Shown piece after piece: positions 24,929 to 37,253 of a stretch of 64,000 bases of DNA (its first letter is position 1; every line of letters begins with the position of its first letter). The DNA is taken from the NCBI GenBank assembly GCA_032821775.1, contig JAVLRN010000004.1, forward strand, positions 2,976,001-3,040,000. The letters run 5' to 3'. Position numbers and translations under genes: made by a program. The notes below the pieces were generated by a model. The model saw nothing but the letters and a program-made list of their open reading frames with translations, made no database searches and had not been told where the DNA came from. The DNA comes from Sanguinoderma infundibulare. Taxonomy: Eukaryota; Basidiomycota; Agaricomycetes; Polyporales; Polyporaceae.

Positions 24929-26255
24929 TCATGCAGTTGCGTCCTTCAATTCCTTCACCTCATCCACCGTGAACCCCCACCGCTCCGCGACCTTCGCGTC
25001 CCCGCCGGCCTTGTTGCTCTGCTCGTCCAGCCACCTCCCGAGCGTCCGCCTCTCCTCTCCCTGCAACACTCTCCCGCACGGGACGGCGTAGGTGTGCAGC
25101 ACGCGGAGGACCTTCTCCTCAAAGTCCGCGTCGCCCTCGGTCTCGCCGTCGGGACCGTGCGGGACGGGAGAAGCGATCGAGGACACGAGCGCGGGTATCA
25201 CGCCGTTGTCTTCCAGCGCGGCGACGGTGCGCGGCGAGGTCGCGAACGAGGACGGGTCGGCGACCATCGAGGCGTGCGAGTTCGGGTGCACGGGTTGCGA
25301 CGGCGGGTGGGAGACCTCGGTGCCGGGCTGGGGCTGCGTCGCCGTAGAGGACTCGGTTTCGGAGGGAGGGAGGAGGGTGAGGGACTGGGATTGCGGGGCC
25401 GAGAGTTGCGGCGAGGGCCGGGTGTCCACCGCGCCCGCAGACGAGGGCTGCTGGGAGGCGGCGGGGGGCTCGTTGGGGATGAGAAGGGAGCTGAAGAGAA
25501 ACGCGACCTTGCGCCGGACGGTGATGTCCGAGTCCTGGAGGGCGTCGCGGAGGACGGCCCAGCCGTCGGCGTCGGTCGTCTGCTCGACGGCGGCGGCGCT
25601 GTGTCGGAGCAGGCTGGAGAGGGCGTACACGGCTTTCGAGCGGGTCTTGCCTGAGTGGACTGCGGGCGAGAGGAAGGAGAGGAGGGCGGGGACGGGTGAT
25701 AGCGCGAGGTACTGAGGCACGATGTGTGTTGTTAGTCGGGATAGAAGGGAAAACCGAGGGGAGGACGTACGGCCTGCTGGGCTGCTGGGTTGTTTTGGAC
25801 GGCGGTGCCGAGGACCCAGAGCGTTTGTCTCTGGACCTCTTCGGAGGAGTTGGGGTTGACGAGGAGGGCGTGGAGGGGCTCCCACATTTTCAGCTTCTCG
25901 AGGTCTGTGATGACATGAGGTGAATACAGGCAAGCTACAGTGCACATTCATGTGTACTCACTGTTTGCATTATCGATCTGTTCAATAAGCTACGAGGTGC
26001 GCTTCAGTGTCGGAAGTTGTGCACTGGCAGCAAACAGCTGCTTACCATCTCGAAATCGTCCAAAGCTTGTACTCGGTCGTCTTCGTCTCGCTTCTCGTCC
26101 ACGGCCACTGTCAACGCCTCCTTCATCAGCTCCGCGTCGGATTTTCCGAGAATGGCATCGATGATCCCTGGGTCGAGATCTGTTCGCGGCTGAGGTGGCA
26201 GCTGGCTGCCGCCTTGAGCAGAGTTGGCGATACCCCAGCGAAGTAGGCTTTCCAT
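24929..26255 (-). CDS. FES1: Hsp70 nucleotide exchange factor FES1
   Basis: Armadillo-type co-chaperone that releases ADP from cytosolic Hsp70. Four exons on minus, 26255-26046, 25989-25962 (28 nt), 25904-25771 and 25711-24929, give 384 residues. The start MESLLRWGIANS is the family's characteristic N-terminus. It is followed by the LEKLKMWEPLHALL and ETLWVLGTAVQNNP-like segment (here QTLWVLGTAVQNNPAAQQA) and TRSKAVYALSSLLRH. Residues roughly 215-290 are a Pro/Ser/Gln-rich insertion that makes the protein longer than I recall for yeast Fes1. The C-terminus VLRVLHTYAVPCGRV resembles family members. Confidence 0.92.
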
Positions 26256-26703
26256 GACTTGGTTTCTCGAGTTGGTTGGAGGGAAGGCTTTCTAGCGATA
26301 CAGAACAAGCAAGTATGGATACAGATGAGGTAGAAGGACGATTCAAGCAAAAGCCAAACGGTGGTACAAATACAAAATGAGCCCAGAGTGGAAGGGTCGA
26401 GCGGAGGCTGCAAACTGCCGGAACGCACCAGAAGACACGAGAATCTTTGGCGCCCAACGCGGTCATCGATTCTCATTCAGCCACCCGCGCGTCGTCTTTC
26501 AAATCCCGCCAGAGCGGAGATTGGGGCCGTCCGTACAAGTAGCGGTCGGCACCGATGCAAAGTTTTGCTCTCGCTCGTCGGCCGCGTCGATGGTGGGGTT
26601 GTGAGGTGAGTTGACTGTCCGGACGCGTCTTTGGATGATGATACACTTCTTCACACCATACAACTACACCGAAACTACATGTAGACAACAAGTTTATCTA
26701 GTT

Positions 26704-27268
26704 TCAGCCTTGGCTGACCTCTGTTCCTAATCGCTCCGTTTTGCACACGTCGCTGACTGTTTGGTTTATCTCCAGGTCGTTTGGTTTTGCTTCTCTCAGC
26801 TGTAGGAGGCGGTCGCGATTGAAATTGGTGAGTACTTGGTTCCGCATATATCCACCCGGATGAAAGTGTTTCGATGGGCGGACACGAATGCTCTTGGGCC
26901 TACACCAAACTCTCCCAAGTGTACAAAGTGGAGGGGGGTCCCAGAGCTTGTTGATATGCATCGAGTACCTGACCTGTGACTTGACCTTGGAAGTCCTGGA
27001 TCTCGACTGATCATCTTCCTTTGCCCAGATCTCTGATCTACTCCACTTTTCTCTTGGAACACAAGGACGCGCATTCGTGGGATCTTCCCTGTTGCTCCGG
27101 CGGTTGGTACCGGTCCTGTACATAGTCCCTAGTCTGTTGGTCAATGAATAATCTCCTCTCAATGTCTCGCTGCGCGCTGTCCATTTTGCGTCTAACCTTC
27201 ATCAAATGAGCCTCCCCCGTTCGCGCAGGAGCCGTGCTTGGTTCAATGGTATTATGCGAGCTCATCAT
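26704..27268 (-). CDS. possible small gene, unresolved
   Basis: Two open segments on minus look more protein-like than random frames: 27268-27038, starting MMSSHNTIEP and rich in Arg/Gln/Glu (RRKMDSAQRDIERRLFIDQQ), and 27030-26704, ending REAKPNDLEINQ and EVSQG. I found no clean splice joining them, no family and no proof of translation. They sit between the FES1 promoter and the seven-span gene. They may be one small gene with unresolved introns, or chance frames. Confidence 0.2.
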
Positions 27269-27557
27269 CTGCTTGCCGCGAGGCAAGGTCGGGGCGCGGT
27301 TCAGAAGTCGCGAAGGTCGCGAAGACGCGGGCAGCTGATATTTGGATTGGGCGCCGTTTGTGCGTTTCGTCGAGTCGCGCGTCTTGGACCCCTTCTGCCT
27401 CGACCCCAAAGCTGCCGACGCTCCTTTACCTCGCATCTCCCGCCCACCACGACTACGGACGACGTACCCATGACCGCCCCCTAGGGCCACAATATCACCC
27501 GGTTGCCTCCTGTCCACACCTTCTATTGCTGTATAGCCCTCCAGGGATTGCGTGAGC

Positions 27558-29602
27558 ATGGGCTCAGGCCAGGTAGTTGCAGCCGCTGCGGTGGCATCCC
27601 CTCTCATGCAAGATCACATCCGCCGCCACAGCTTCCATCCCGAAGACTCCGACGACGATTTCGAGGATCACGACCGGACGCCGACCGTCTCCTCTGGCCC
27701 CCACCTCCTCCCCCAGCCCGTCTCCCAGACCCTACACGGACGGGATCCAGAGAGCCTCGTTCGCAGCGCAAGCCCAGTCATCGTTTCCGACGACATGGCA
27801 CGAAGACCGTTGTTGGGCATCGACACCTCGAGGCAATATCTCGCACACGCCCCGGGATATGGTTCCATCCTGAACGAGGGCGGTCCTTCGACTCTGCGTG
27901 CCAGTCCGGAGAGGTATCGGAGCGCTGCTGGCCTGGACAGAGTCCCGGAAGAGGCTTCCCTGGACTCGGGCGACGATGGTGACGACGAAGGGACGGACGA
28001 GTGGGATTTGGAGCAACAGGGGTACTATAGCGGTGAGTCCGGCCTTGTTGCCATGTATCGCGCCCCAGCACCTCCATATATGCGCAAACTGTTTTGTATT
28101 CCATTCGAACGATCGACTTGCGCATAGTTTGCACGGGTTAACCTTCACGCCGGACCTCGGCTCACTGGGGGATTTTCGTACTGACACGAGCATATACCCA
28201 GGTTCTTACAAAAGGACGATCGCGCTATACGCCTTCGTACCTCTCACGGCACTGATACTCTTCGTTTTCCTTGCTTTGGCTCCAACATGGCTGTGGCCCA
28301 TCCGCTGGCAGGAACCGTCGACATTCCCCCGTTCTTTCCCTTCCCCCCTGCCAGAATTCATCCTCGCAATCGCATTCTGGTCCCTCGCGCATCTCCTTCG
28401 CACAACCCTCTGGTTCATCTCCTCCGCGCTCTGCCCGCGCATCCTCGACACCCTGCTCTTCAACGCCCTCTATGTCCTCATCTCCAACCTCCTCCGCCTC
28501 GCCGCCTTCGCCGCCCTACGTATCCGGCACCAGATGGTGTACCCGCGCCCGACCTGGCACGACGGCGCGTTCCGCACGGTCTGGTGGCTCGCGCTCGGGT
28601 GGGGCTTCGCCGAGACCGCGGTGAGCATCACGCAGGGCTACCAGCAGCTCGCGTGCTACCGGAACGTCATGGTCCCCGTCGAGCGCGTCAAGGAGATCCT
28701 CGCGCAGGCCGCCGGCGCGCAGGTGCAGTGGGGCAACGGCAGCGCGACGTTCAGCCACAGCAACAGCGCCAGCCGGGAGTACATGCCGCTCAGCCCGCGG
28801 AGCGAGCCCGCGCCTCCAGCTGCGGGCGGGTCGCCGAATGTGAGCGGGGACGGGGCGGCGAATGGAAGTGGACTTCGGAGGAAGAGATCGGACTTGAACA
28901 CAAGCCCGAACCCGCACCCGATGAACTTGGAGGAGGCGATACGGCTCGCGGTCGACCAGGACGTTGAGCAGCTGATGCACCTCCAGGAGCGCGAGGAATT
29001 GGAGGAGGTATATGGAGTTCCTGTCATTGTGAGTGTCTTCTTATCGACATCAACTTCGAGCGTATCGCGTTGGGGTTCACAGTTTCGATCGTGTTTCGCC
29101 TTCGCGCGCGTTCGCGCTTGACTTTCCGACCCCTCTGAGTATTTGACGGAAGCCCAGTCCTTCCATCATTCCGTGATTGGTTGGTGATCGTGGTCGCAGT
29201 GGATTGTCTGTGTCAGCTTGACTACGCCTGCCTTTATCAATTGCGCTTTACAGCTTTGGGCGAGACTAATCATAGCATCCACAGTACATTCCTGTGTTCG
29301 TGCCTTGTCTGCAACGGGTCGACTCATTCCTATTTTCGCTCGGATTCACGCTCATCCTTGCGTGGGCGTACCTTCTCTCCCCGCTCTCCTTCCCTACGGG
29401 CGTCGATCCCGCGCCGATCTACTCGAATCACGCCCTGGCGATCGCCTTCCCTCTCGTCGTTGTCTCGCACCTGTGCTTGTCGCTTCTTCATTCACCACTA
29501 GTGTTGCCCCGACTCGGCGTGCACACGACCGCGTACGTCGGATTGCTCGTCAGCCTCGGCGGGTTCTTTACGGGTCTTGGGTTGTGGAACGCGCTCTCAT
29601 GA
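27558..29602 (+). CDS. seven-span membrane protein of unknown function
   Basis: Three exons, 27558-28032, 28202-29028 and 29285-29602, give 539 residues. The first 155 residues are a hydrophilic acidic cytoplasmic-type region ending DEGTDEWDLEQQGYYS. Seven hydrophobic segments follow: five on exon 2 and the start of exon 3 (for example LYAFVPLTALILFVFLALA and FILAIAFWSLAHLLRTTLW) and two close to the C-terminus. A Ser/Pro-rich cytoplasmic loop of about 130 residues separates helices 4 and 5 (residues roughly 295-425). I recall similar proteins in other basidiomycetes but no assigned function. The two introns (169 and 256 nt) are longer than typical here. Confidence 0.82.
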
Positions 29603-30742
29603 CGTTGTTCTCGTCCTCGGTGCTTTGCAATTGTTGTTTGCTTACTTATACGTCATTGCATACTACATAGACAGCCTGTCGATCGAGCGGACATGTTTGC
29701 TGGAATCGTGCTAGCGTTGTACTTGTGTACATACTTATCAATACACAGCTTGATCTCGTCTTTGAGGTGGCATCCGGCGCTGCGTGTCCTGATTTGCGAC
29801 GTCATCTGCCGCCGCGCCTGTGGTCGCGAATGTCCTGGTAAGTACAGAAACGACCCCGATGGCGATAGCTTCTGTGGGATCTCGTCGTTCAGGTCGGCTC
29901 CTAGTTACAAGTTTGAAGGTAAAGTTCTGCAGCCACCGCCAGCCTTATTTTAAGCGTACTCGCACGCCGGAATGCTCGTCTCCTGGATTCGCGCACGCCG
30001 CCCTTGTAGTTCCACCGACGTCCTGCCAGACAAGACAGCGCGAGACAGAGCAATGGTGGATCAGGGTGATGCCGCAGTTGGCGCATATGTGCTTTCCAAA
30101 TTAGCAGGCCTGCGTTCCTCGAGCACGCCGCCATCAGGCCGAATGCGGGAAGGTGCAAGGCTCCAAATTGTGGCTCGGCCGCGTCGCCCGCGCAGTGGCC
30201 CTCGCTCACCCGCTGCGAGCGCGATCGGAACCGCTGAGTGAGCCACGGTGCCACCGTCAGGGCGAGGACAAAGCCAGGCGGTGTAGTCCATACACACGCC
30301 GCGGGGGCGCGTGAGGTGTGTTCTCGTACTTTTGCCTTCCTTCCTCGACCTTCGACGCCGCAGAAGCCCGCCGGGCATCCATTGCTCACCCGTTCGCGTT
30401 CGCAGGACGTCGCAGAGACGCAAGTCTCGGCCCCTCCGAGGACAGCCTTGGCCTGGGGTAGCCTATAGGACACTGCGGCGTTAGCGGACGACGGGGACTC
30501 ACGAGGACTCACGACTCCAAGCACCCCGTCCTCCCCGACAGCGATCGTTGCGCAGCTTCATTATCCCCACCGCGTAATCCTTCTTCCCGTCCGGCCACCT
30601 AGGACATTGCGCTTCGCTCGTCGCTCGTTCACCGCCTCTGTGGATCGACCTCATTATTACTCACCCGTCCTCGACTCGGGCCCCCGACGACGCGTCACGT
30701 CCGAGTCCGACCCCGACCCGCGGGACGCCTCCCCAAGCCCGC
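29603..30742. other. intergenic, no gene recognised
   Basis: Contains the 3' end of the seven-span gene and the promoter of the four-span gene. Short frames on both strands lack motifs. Confidence 0.5.
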
Positions 30743-33700
30743 ATGGCCGCCGCCGTCTTCCTCCACAACGCCATCTTCACCGCCGACCCGCCCTCGCCCC
30801 CGCCGGCGACCGCGTCTGGCGGATCCGGCCACCGCGCGCCGGGGAGCCGCCGCGCACACGACCGCCAGCTGTCCTCGGTGTCGTCCATCACGCTCCACGC
30901 GTCGACGACCTCGGAGCACTCGCACCCGACCGAGTCCCTCATCCACCCCGACCCCCCGGGCAGCTCCGAGTCGAGCGTGTACCTCGACCTGCTCGCGCGC
31001 CAGCCGACGCACCCCGCGCAGGAGCACGAGCACGGGCGCGCGTGCCACGGGCTCAGCTTGCAGGGCGACCCGCTGTCAGTGAGGGAGAGGAAGGTGCTGC
31101 ACGAGATGGAGGTGAGGAGGAGGCTGAGGCGGCTCAGGCTGGTGCAGAGGGTGCTGTGGATCGTCATCGGTGAGTTCCGTTCCCAGCTGCTTGCTTGCAA
31201 TGGCTTCTGTCTCCCTTGCTCCTCCGCCTCCATTGGCAAGATCGTCCGAACCGCCCGACTGCCGACGTCGCGCAGCGGGGCCTGCACAGCGCTCCGCGTC
31301 GCCGCGGCGCTGTGCGTGTCCTCCTTGTCGAGGTGGTCGTCTGGTGATCTGCTGCGCTCCGACCTGAAGTCGATCCTTCATCACTCTCCCGTCTCCACTT
31401 ACGGAGAAGGGCGCGCCCAATGAGGAATGCAGCGCCACCCACTGGCACTCCACTGGCCTCTCGTAAAGTCCTTCCCCGATCCTCGATCGACGCTCTTGCA
31501 CCGCTCACTGCCACTTGCGTACTGGGCATCCTCCGCTGGATAATGGTCCTAGGATGAACCTTGGCGCAGACGGTATCGGGGGAAGCACGTTACGTTGGCG
31601 GAAGGGCGGAGGATGTGGGGAGCGACACTCGGCTCCTTTCTGCACGTTTCACGCTCGGTGTTTTTGGCTCTGAGCGCGTCGAGTGCGAGCGCCAGGTGGG
31701 TCTCGCGCGAGACCTGGCGGCGATATCGGCGGCGTGTGCTATGCCGTATACGTTGTCGTATCAAATTCCGCAAAATCTCCGTCCTTTGGGCGTTGAAAGT
31801 TGGGATGAGCGTCCTGAGCACGCCGATCCACACCTCGCATCGCGCTCGCCATCTGTAATCTATCAGCACACGTCCGACACCCTTGCAGCCTATTGGGTCC
31901 CGCTGGAAGTGTGATCAATGAGCCCCAAGCGGCTATCAGGAATACGCATGTCGTCGTGCATATGCTTGGTGGCACGGTTCGTAACGTTGGACCCACAACG
32001 TACTGGTACGGATTCTCGCCTTTTGTGGCAGTTTGAGTGGTTGTGGAAACGTGTGACGGGCGTTGTAAATGCCTGTGCCTTCTGTGAATGGCCTAGTTTG
32101 CCTGGATTGTGGATCGTGCTTTAGCCACCGCGGAAGGTTAGCAATAACTTCGGGAAATAGAACCATTTTGCGTATATCCAAGTACGGTTTACGATGCAGA
32201 ACTTGCCTTCTCATTCCGCTACCTTGAATGTATACAGCTGGCTGACACACTATTGGTTAACAGGAGGATGGGCCACGTACAACACAGTGCGTTACTACGT
32301 CGGTGCAGCCCTTTACCACTCCCGAGAACAACAAATCATCTCCCTCGTGCTCGGCTCGTGTACCGCGTTCTGCGTCGCGTGCAATATCCTTTCTGTCGTC
32401 ATCACCGCGTCGGCCCCGCACCTCGGCTGGTACTACAAGCCTCGATCAAAGCACGTGTTGCTAAAATGCTTCCTACATTATTCCTCGTCGATATTTTTAT
32501 TGGCTCCGGCACTAGTCAACCTCATCCTCACTATCTTATGGAGAAATCCTTCCAATGCAGACAATAGCATCCGTGGGCGGTGTCACTGGGACATCGACGT
32601 CGTGTGGTCAGGGTCTAGCCGCCTGTGCAGCAATTCCCCTGCGTGGGGTTTCTGGCTTGCAGGGTCTCTCGTGCGGTTCATCCTCACTGCTGGTGTATTG
32701 GTACGCTTCCTCCTCATTACCGTGGTACTAGGGCTGAACTGTCCATTCTCAGGCCGCATACCACGCCGTGTCCTACAACTACATGGTCACACGACGACCC
32801 TCACGCCGTCGGCAGTGCTCGTCGTCGATCTTCCGACATTCTGCGGCCTCGTTCCCCTCGGCCACGACTACAACCGCCTCGTCACGCAGCTTCAGGCCCA
32901 TGAGCTCTGCGACTAGCTCCACTGTTCCAGTCTCGTCCCTCTCGGCTATTGATGGCCACGGCGGCCACCCGCCCTCGCCCCGGAAAGCTTCCGGAACCGC
33001 CAACGACGGTGAGCCGCACACCCTCCGCAGCTCGCGTTCGAGAATCTCAGCGGGCGACCTCTCGCCTTCTGGCCCGTCCAAGATGGTGCGGCGTGCGTCC
33101 GTTCAGGGTCGCGAAAACGCAGCGGTACCACAAGACGCCGCCTTCCACGCTGGCTCGTCCTCCTCCGAGGAAGCAGAAGACACGGATGATGACTGGGAGG
33201 ACCGGTACGGGCGAACCGTCCATCGGACGGCTGGTGGCTACACCTCAGTGCCCCTCGGCAGCCCACCACCCAGGAAGGACGGCAGCAGCTCGTGGGATCC
33301 CGTGCCGGACTCGGACCTGAACGACTTCGCGAGCCAGTTCCGCTCGCTCGTCGAACAGGTCACACGCGAGACAAACCACGCCGCGTCCGACTCGTATCGG
33401 GAGCACGATCAGTACGACTTTCCGGCGTCGTACTACGATCGGGATCGAGACAACGACGCCCACGTCGTCCTCGGCCGGACCATCCACCGGATGCCGACCA
33501 TCGAGTCTCTCGGATCCCACGAAGTCTTGAGCCTGGCCAGTGGCAGGGGCGGCTTCAACTCGCGTAACTCGACGCGCTCCAACACGCTCAGCACGGCGGA
33601 TGTGCCGGCGAGCCGAAGCGCCAGCCGCGCCAACTCGCTGGACGCGGCCGTGTCCCTGTCGATATCCGTCGACGGCCTGGGGGCGTGGGGAGGCGTAGCG

Positions 33701-33826
33701 AGCGAGATGGGCGAGCTCACGCAGACGCCGACTTCGGCGTCGAGCGCTGCCGGGCCGACGTTGTTTGGAAGCAGGAGCACCGGGGCGTCGTATCACACCG
33801 CCAGAAGCGGTGCGGAGGAAGGCTGA
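30743..33826 (+). CDS. four-span membrane protein with long Ser-rich tail
   Basis: Three exons, 30743-31169, 32264-32700 and 32753-33826, give 645 residues. The N-terminal 120 residues are Ser/His/Pro-rich, then a basic stretch (EVRRRLRRLRLVQR). The first helix is split by the 1,094 nt intron (VLWIVI joined to GGWATYNTVRYYVG). Three more helices follow: IISLVLGSCTAFCVACNILS, SIFLLAPALVNLILTILW and WGFWLAGSLVRFILTAGVL. The remaining 350 residues are hydrophilic, Ser-rich and acidic (EEAEDTDDDWEDRYGR; a similar RTIHR/RTVHR motif occurs twice), likely cytoplasmic. I do not recognise the family. Both splice junctions keep frame and restore helix hydrophobicity. Confidence 0.78.
31170..32263 (+). 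other. unusually long intron (1,094 nt)
   Basis: The donor is G then GTGAGT and the acceptor is TTAACAG. Phase-1 joining of flanking exons yields an unbroken helix. Most other introns in this window are 50-75 nt. The intron contains frames of about 85-120 codons on both strands without motifs, and no terminal inverted repeat that I could see. Confidence 0.65.
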
Positions 33827-36800
33827 GGTGAGCATTGTTTCGTGGCCGGTGTTGTCTAGAGGAAGGACGTGTGCTACGTCGCGTATGTATCTATTTATTT
33901 GCATTTTGTCCCTGGCTATGTCGCTTTCAGTGCATTTCTCATCTGGCGGACCATCATCTATATGCACTATGCACACTCGCTTGTTCTGGGGGTCTCATTC
34001 GCCGTATCGTCATATCACATCACCACACCCGGACTTGTGCTGCCTCGGAGTCGGATCTGCTGTATACCTTATTCACAACTGCTCGCTCATCTCTGTACGA
34101 CCTCCCTCTCCCTATTTGTACTGTATGCCTCTCGCTAACGCAACGGCCCAGAGACACACTCCTTGTACCGGTTTTGGCCCAGCGCCGACTGTACTATGCT
34201 CTACCTTTGTCCGGACCCTCCTATTGCAACCAAACGTCGACGTCCTTCTGCGACTGCTATCCGGCGTGTTCCGTGGGTGAACTGGGACGGCGCAAGCAAG
34301 CAGACCGGCGGCGAGCGGCGCAGTTATGGTTGCCACTCCCTGTGATTCTGACACCGACGGAGCAAGGTACCGTGTATGACGACAACGCTCTGCCCGCGCG
34401 GATTCCCGCATGGTTGGAGTCTAAGGTGAGCTTGTACTGAATACGGTGCGCCGGGCCTGTGCGGAATACAGTACTGAGCCTATGCTGAATACAGTACTGA
34501 GCCTGTGCTGAATACAGTACCCTGAATCCGTGCTGAATACGGTATGCTGAGTGCTGAATACAATAGCATACTGGCTCCGGGCCCGTGGTGGCGTCACCGT
34601 CTGTCGCCGTTGCACCTAGATCGACGGATCCCTCGATGCGGGTCGTCAGAACCATTCGCAATGAGAAGTCTTTCCGATACAAGAAGCCTTGGAGAACCAA
34701 AGAATGGAAGGCCAGAGGGCTCTACTGTGAGGTGCGTCTTCCACATGTCGTCGGTATTTGATAACGAAAGATTGAGTTTTGTGGACACGCCTCCGCTTAC
34801 GCGCGGCGCGGCGCATACAATAGGCACATGTCGGGACACGGACTTGCAACTCCCGATGCCTGGAACCCCAAGCGAGGGTCTTGGGCAACGTTTGGTGCGG
34901 GTCGACCTTTGGTGAGACGTTCGCGGGCCGCGGCTCCAGAGCAGGACGTCTTCACCCCGCGAACCTTTAGTGAGATCGTGGCGCGAGGAAGCAGATCAGT
35001 ACGGGAGGCGAGGCGAGCTCGACCGTACGATGCTGATCTAATAGCCTCGTGTGTCGCAAGATTCGCGTCGAGCCGGTCGAGACGCCGTTTGAGAAGTGAT
35101 GGATCTTATCCCCATTCTTTTTGCACCGCCTGCATCCTACGCGACCCGCTCTACCCCCCCTCGAAACGTTGTGGCTTCTTCTCCACCGATGCGGTCGCCC
35201 TTTCACGTTTCCCTGGACGCAGGCGCGATAGTCGGGAACCCCTCGATCGCTCCGGGGACACGCAGATGAGCAGAATTTGTCAAGAAGGCGAGTCCCAAGG
35301 ATTGGATTTGAATGGCGCGCTAGGCTAACCCCGTTTGGGTTACGGAGGTCAATATGCTGCACTGATACGCCCAGCCTTCCGAAGCCACGACTGCGATCCA
35401 CGTCCCTGACCTCAGGGACCGCCGCGGGCTTGGACTTCGGCATAGCAAGAGGCCTGAAACGTCAGCTTTGTGGATGCGAGCTCGGGCTCTGTCTGCGCGC
35501 ATATGTTTACGGATCGTCCTCCGACCCTGCTGACTGTCCTCGCTGCCTCGTGGCTGACGATAGGGGCTACGCGATATAAACCTGCGGACTCTTTGACCGC
35601 TTCTTACGGCATTCCTGAGCTCAGGACACTCCGAGAAACGGCATTGCACAGTCTGGCTACTGGGGTGCAACGGGCGGAAGACCCTATTTACGACTTCGCT
35701 ACACACACGCATTCAGGAAGGCTCAGGCTAACTGGCAGAATCATCTGAACGATGTTGCTTCACCGCGCCTTGTCTTCCTGACGTTTTCGCCTCCGGAACC
35801 AGTTCGATACCACGTTTGTTACGGTAACGACCGAGATCGTTGTAATACAAGGTAAGCGCGCAGCACAATGCGGCGTTAGGGAAGGTCCCCTCATTTCAGA
35901 GATTCATACTTCCGTCCAACGGCGACAAGGCATACGGGACATACGGCGACCTGGGTAACCGCCCATAGCGGGTTGCGATGGCCGCCTCTATGACCTCAGG
36001 TTCTTAGCGGGAAAACACGAATCAAGGTGGGGCCGCCACTTTTGTCCTCCGCTCATCGTGGCAGCTCAAAATGGCGTCCTACAGGTCTATCCGGGAGAAG
36101 AACCCTTTCATACAACTCAAAGGGTTCCGACGCTCCCACTCCGCACGCCTTGCCGTGTTAATGTGGCGTCGAATGATCCCCGTACGTCCTTGAAAGAACC
36201 CTCGTCGACAAGTGGCGTTGCCCGGATTCCGATCTGTCGAGGAGAACTGGCGCAGCGCTGGCTCCCAAAGGCGACTTCTCATAGCTATGCAGCGCACTGT
36301 CAGAACCACGCGCCTTCGGCGGCGTGTATGGCTTCTGACCGTGTGCTAAACCGCCCGTGGGTGGCTTCGTAGATCTGGCCCGTGCCCCCTCGCTTCTGCT
36401 GGGATCGCGAATACATCCGATAACGCAGCGCGCAGCTACCGGGGCCAGCGCTTCGCGTACTCGTTACAGTCCTTGAACCGAGAGCACTGAATGGGTGGGA
36501 TCAATAGAAGGGCTCACCCGGCGCTCATCCCCGCTCATGTCTCTTCCCTTCGTTCCGCACCGAGCTGATCGCAACAGAATCCCCAGGGTTCGGGAAGGTG
36601 TCATCGAGCCATCTCATAGAGTTGACGCTCGCGTCATCTTCTGTGGGCGCGGCCGTGTTGAGATAATTTATGTGTCAGAGGGACAAAGAACTAGTACACT
36701 ATAGAATACAGCATCGGACGATTAGCATAAACGCAACACGAGAACGATAGCGAGACGAGAATGATAGCGAGGAGATATTCCAAGAACGAGTCACAAGACA

Positions 36801-36912
36801 GCGAGGCACACGGCAAGGGAACAAAGGCATTGGCCACCGGCTACTTCTGGGCGGCACTATGAGGTGATCAGTACTGGGAAGGCACGTTAGGGGCGCTAGA
36901 CATAAGACGTAC
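33827..36912. other. gene-poor interval
   Basis: About 3 kb with no supported gene. It contains a short tandem-repeat array (listed separately) and only short overlapping frames. Confidence 0.5.
34438..34566. repeat. tandem array of 21-27 nt GAATAC-containing units
   Basis: About six diverged units each begin with GAATAC(A/G)GTA or GAATACAAT. Two adjacent units are almost identical (23-24 nt, GAATACAGTACTGAGCCT then A or G, TGCT). The outer copies diverge in length and sequence. The array lies about 600 bases after the stop of the four-span gene. Confidence 0.85.
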
Positions 36913-37253
36913 ACAGGCACATAGATGCAGGGGATGCTTCGGCGCGTGCAGTTCGCGCAAGTCTGGCGGCCATCGCACTTGAGCTTTCGCCCTGTCAACA
37001 GATCGGAGAAACAAAATATCAGATCTCAGCGGATGGTCCAGAATAGATGTCCCCGAGCGCGCGCACCTCTGCAGAACTGACAGGCCATGGGCGTCCTGCG
37101 AGGAACCCTCGGCTTCGCGCCGTCGCGCTCTCCGTCGGAGTTGTTCCCACTGTAGGAGTTGTTGGCGTTGTAGGGCTGCATCTGATCAAGATCAAGCTTT
37201 GAGCTCTGGGACGTCAAGCGAGCGGGCGGTTTCGGTACCTGACTGGGGTTCAT
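36913..37253 (-). CDS. isolated Zn(II)2Cys6 DNA-binding domain, 3' part not found
   Basis: Exon 1 (37253-37067) starts MNPSQVPKPP and ends in CQFCR; a 75 nt intron (36992-37066) leads to exon 2 (36991-36913). Together they encode CX2CX6CX5CX2CX6C, the canonical fungal binuclear zinc cluster, from about residue 58, preceded by basic RVPRRTPMA. After YVP a GTACGT donor is present, but I could not find a downstream exon that continues the protein; reading through stops at 36699 after a non-descript tail. So either more exons lie unrecognised in the next kilobase or this is a truncated transcription-factor gene. An in-frame non-ATG extension exists upstream. Confidence 0.6.
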
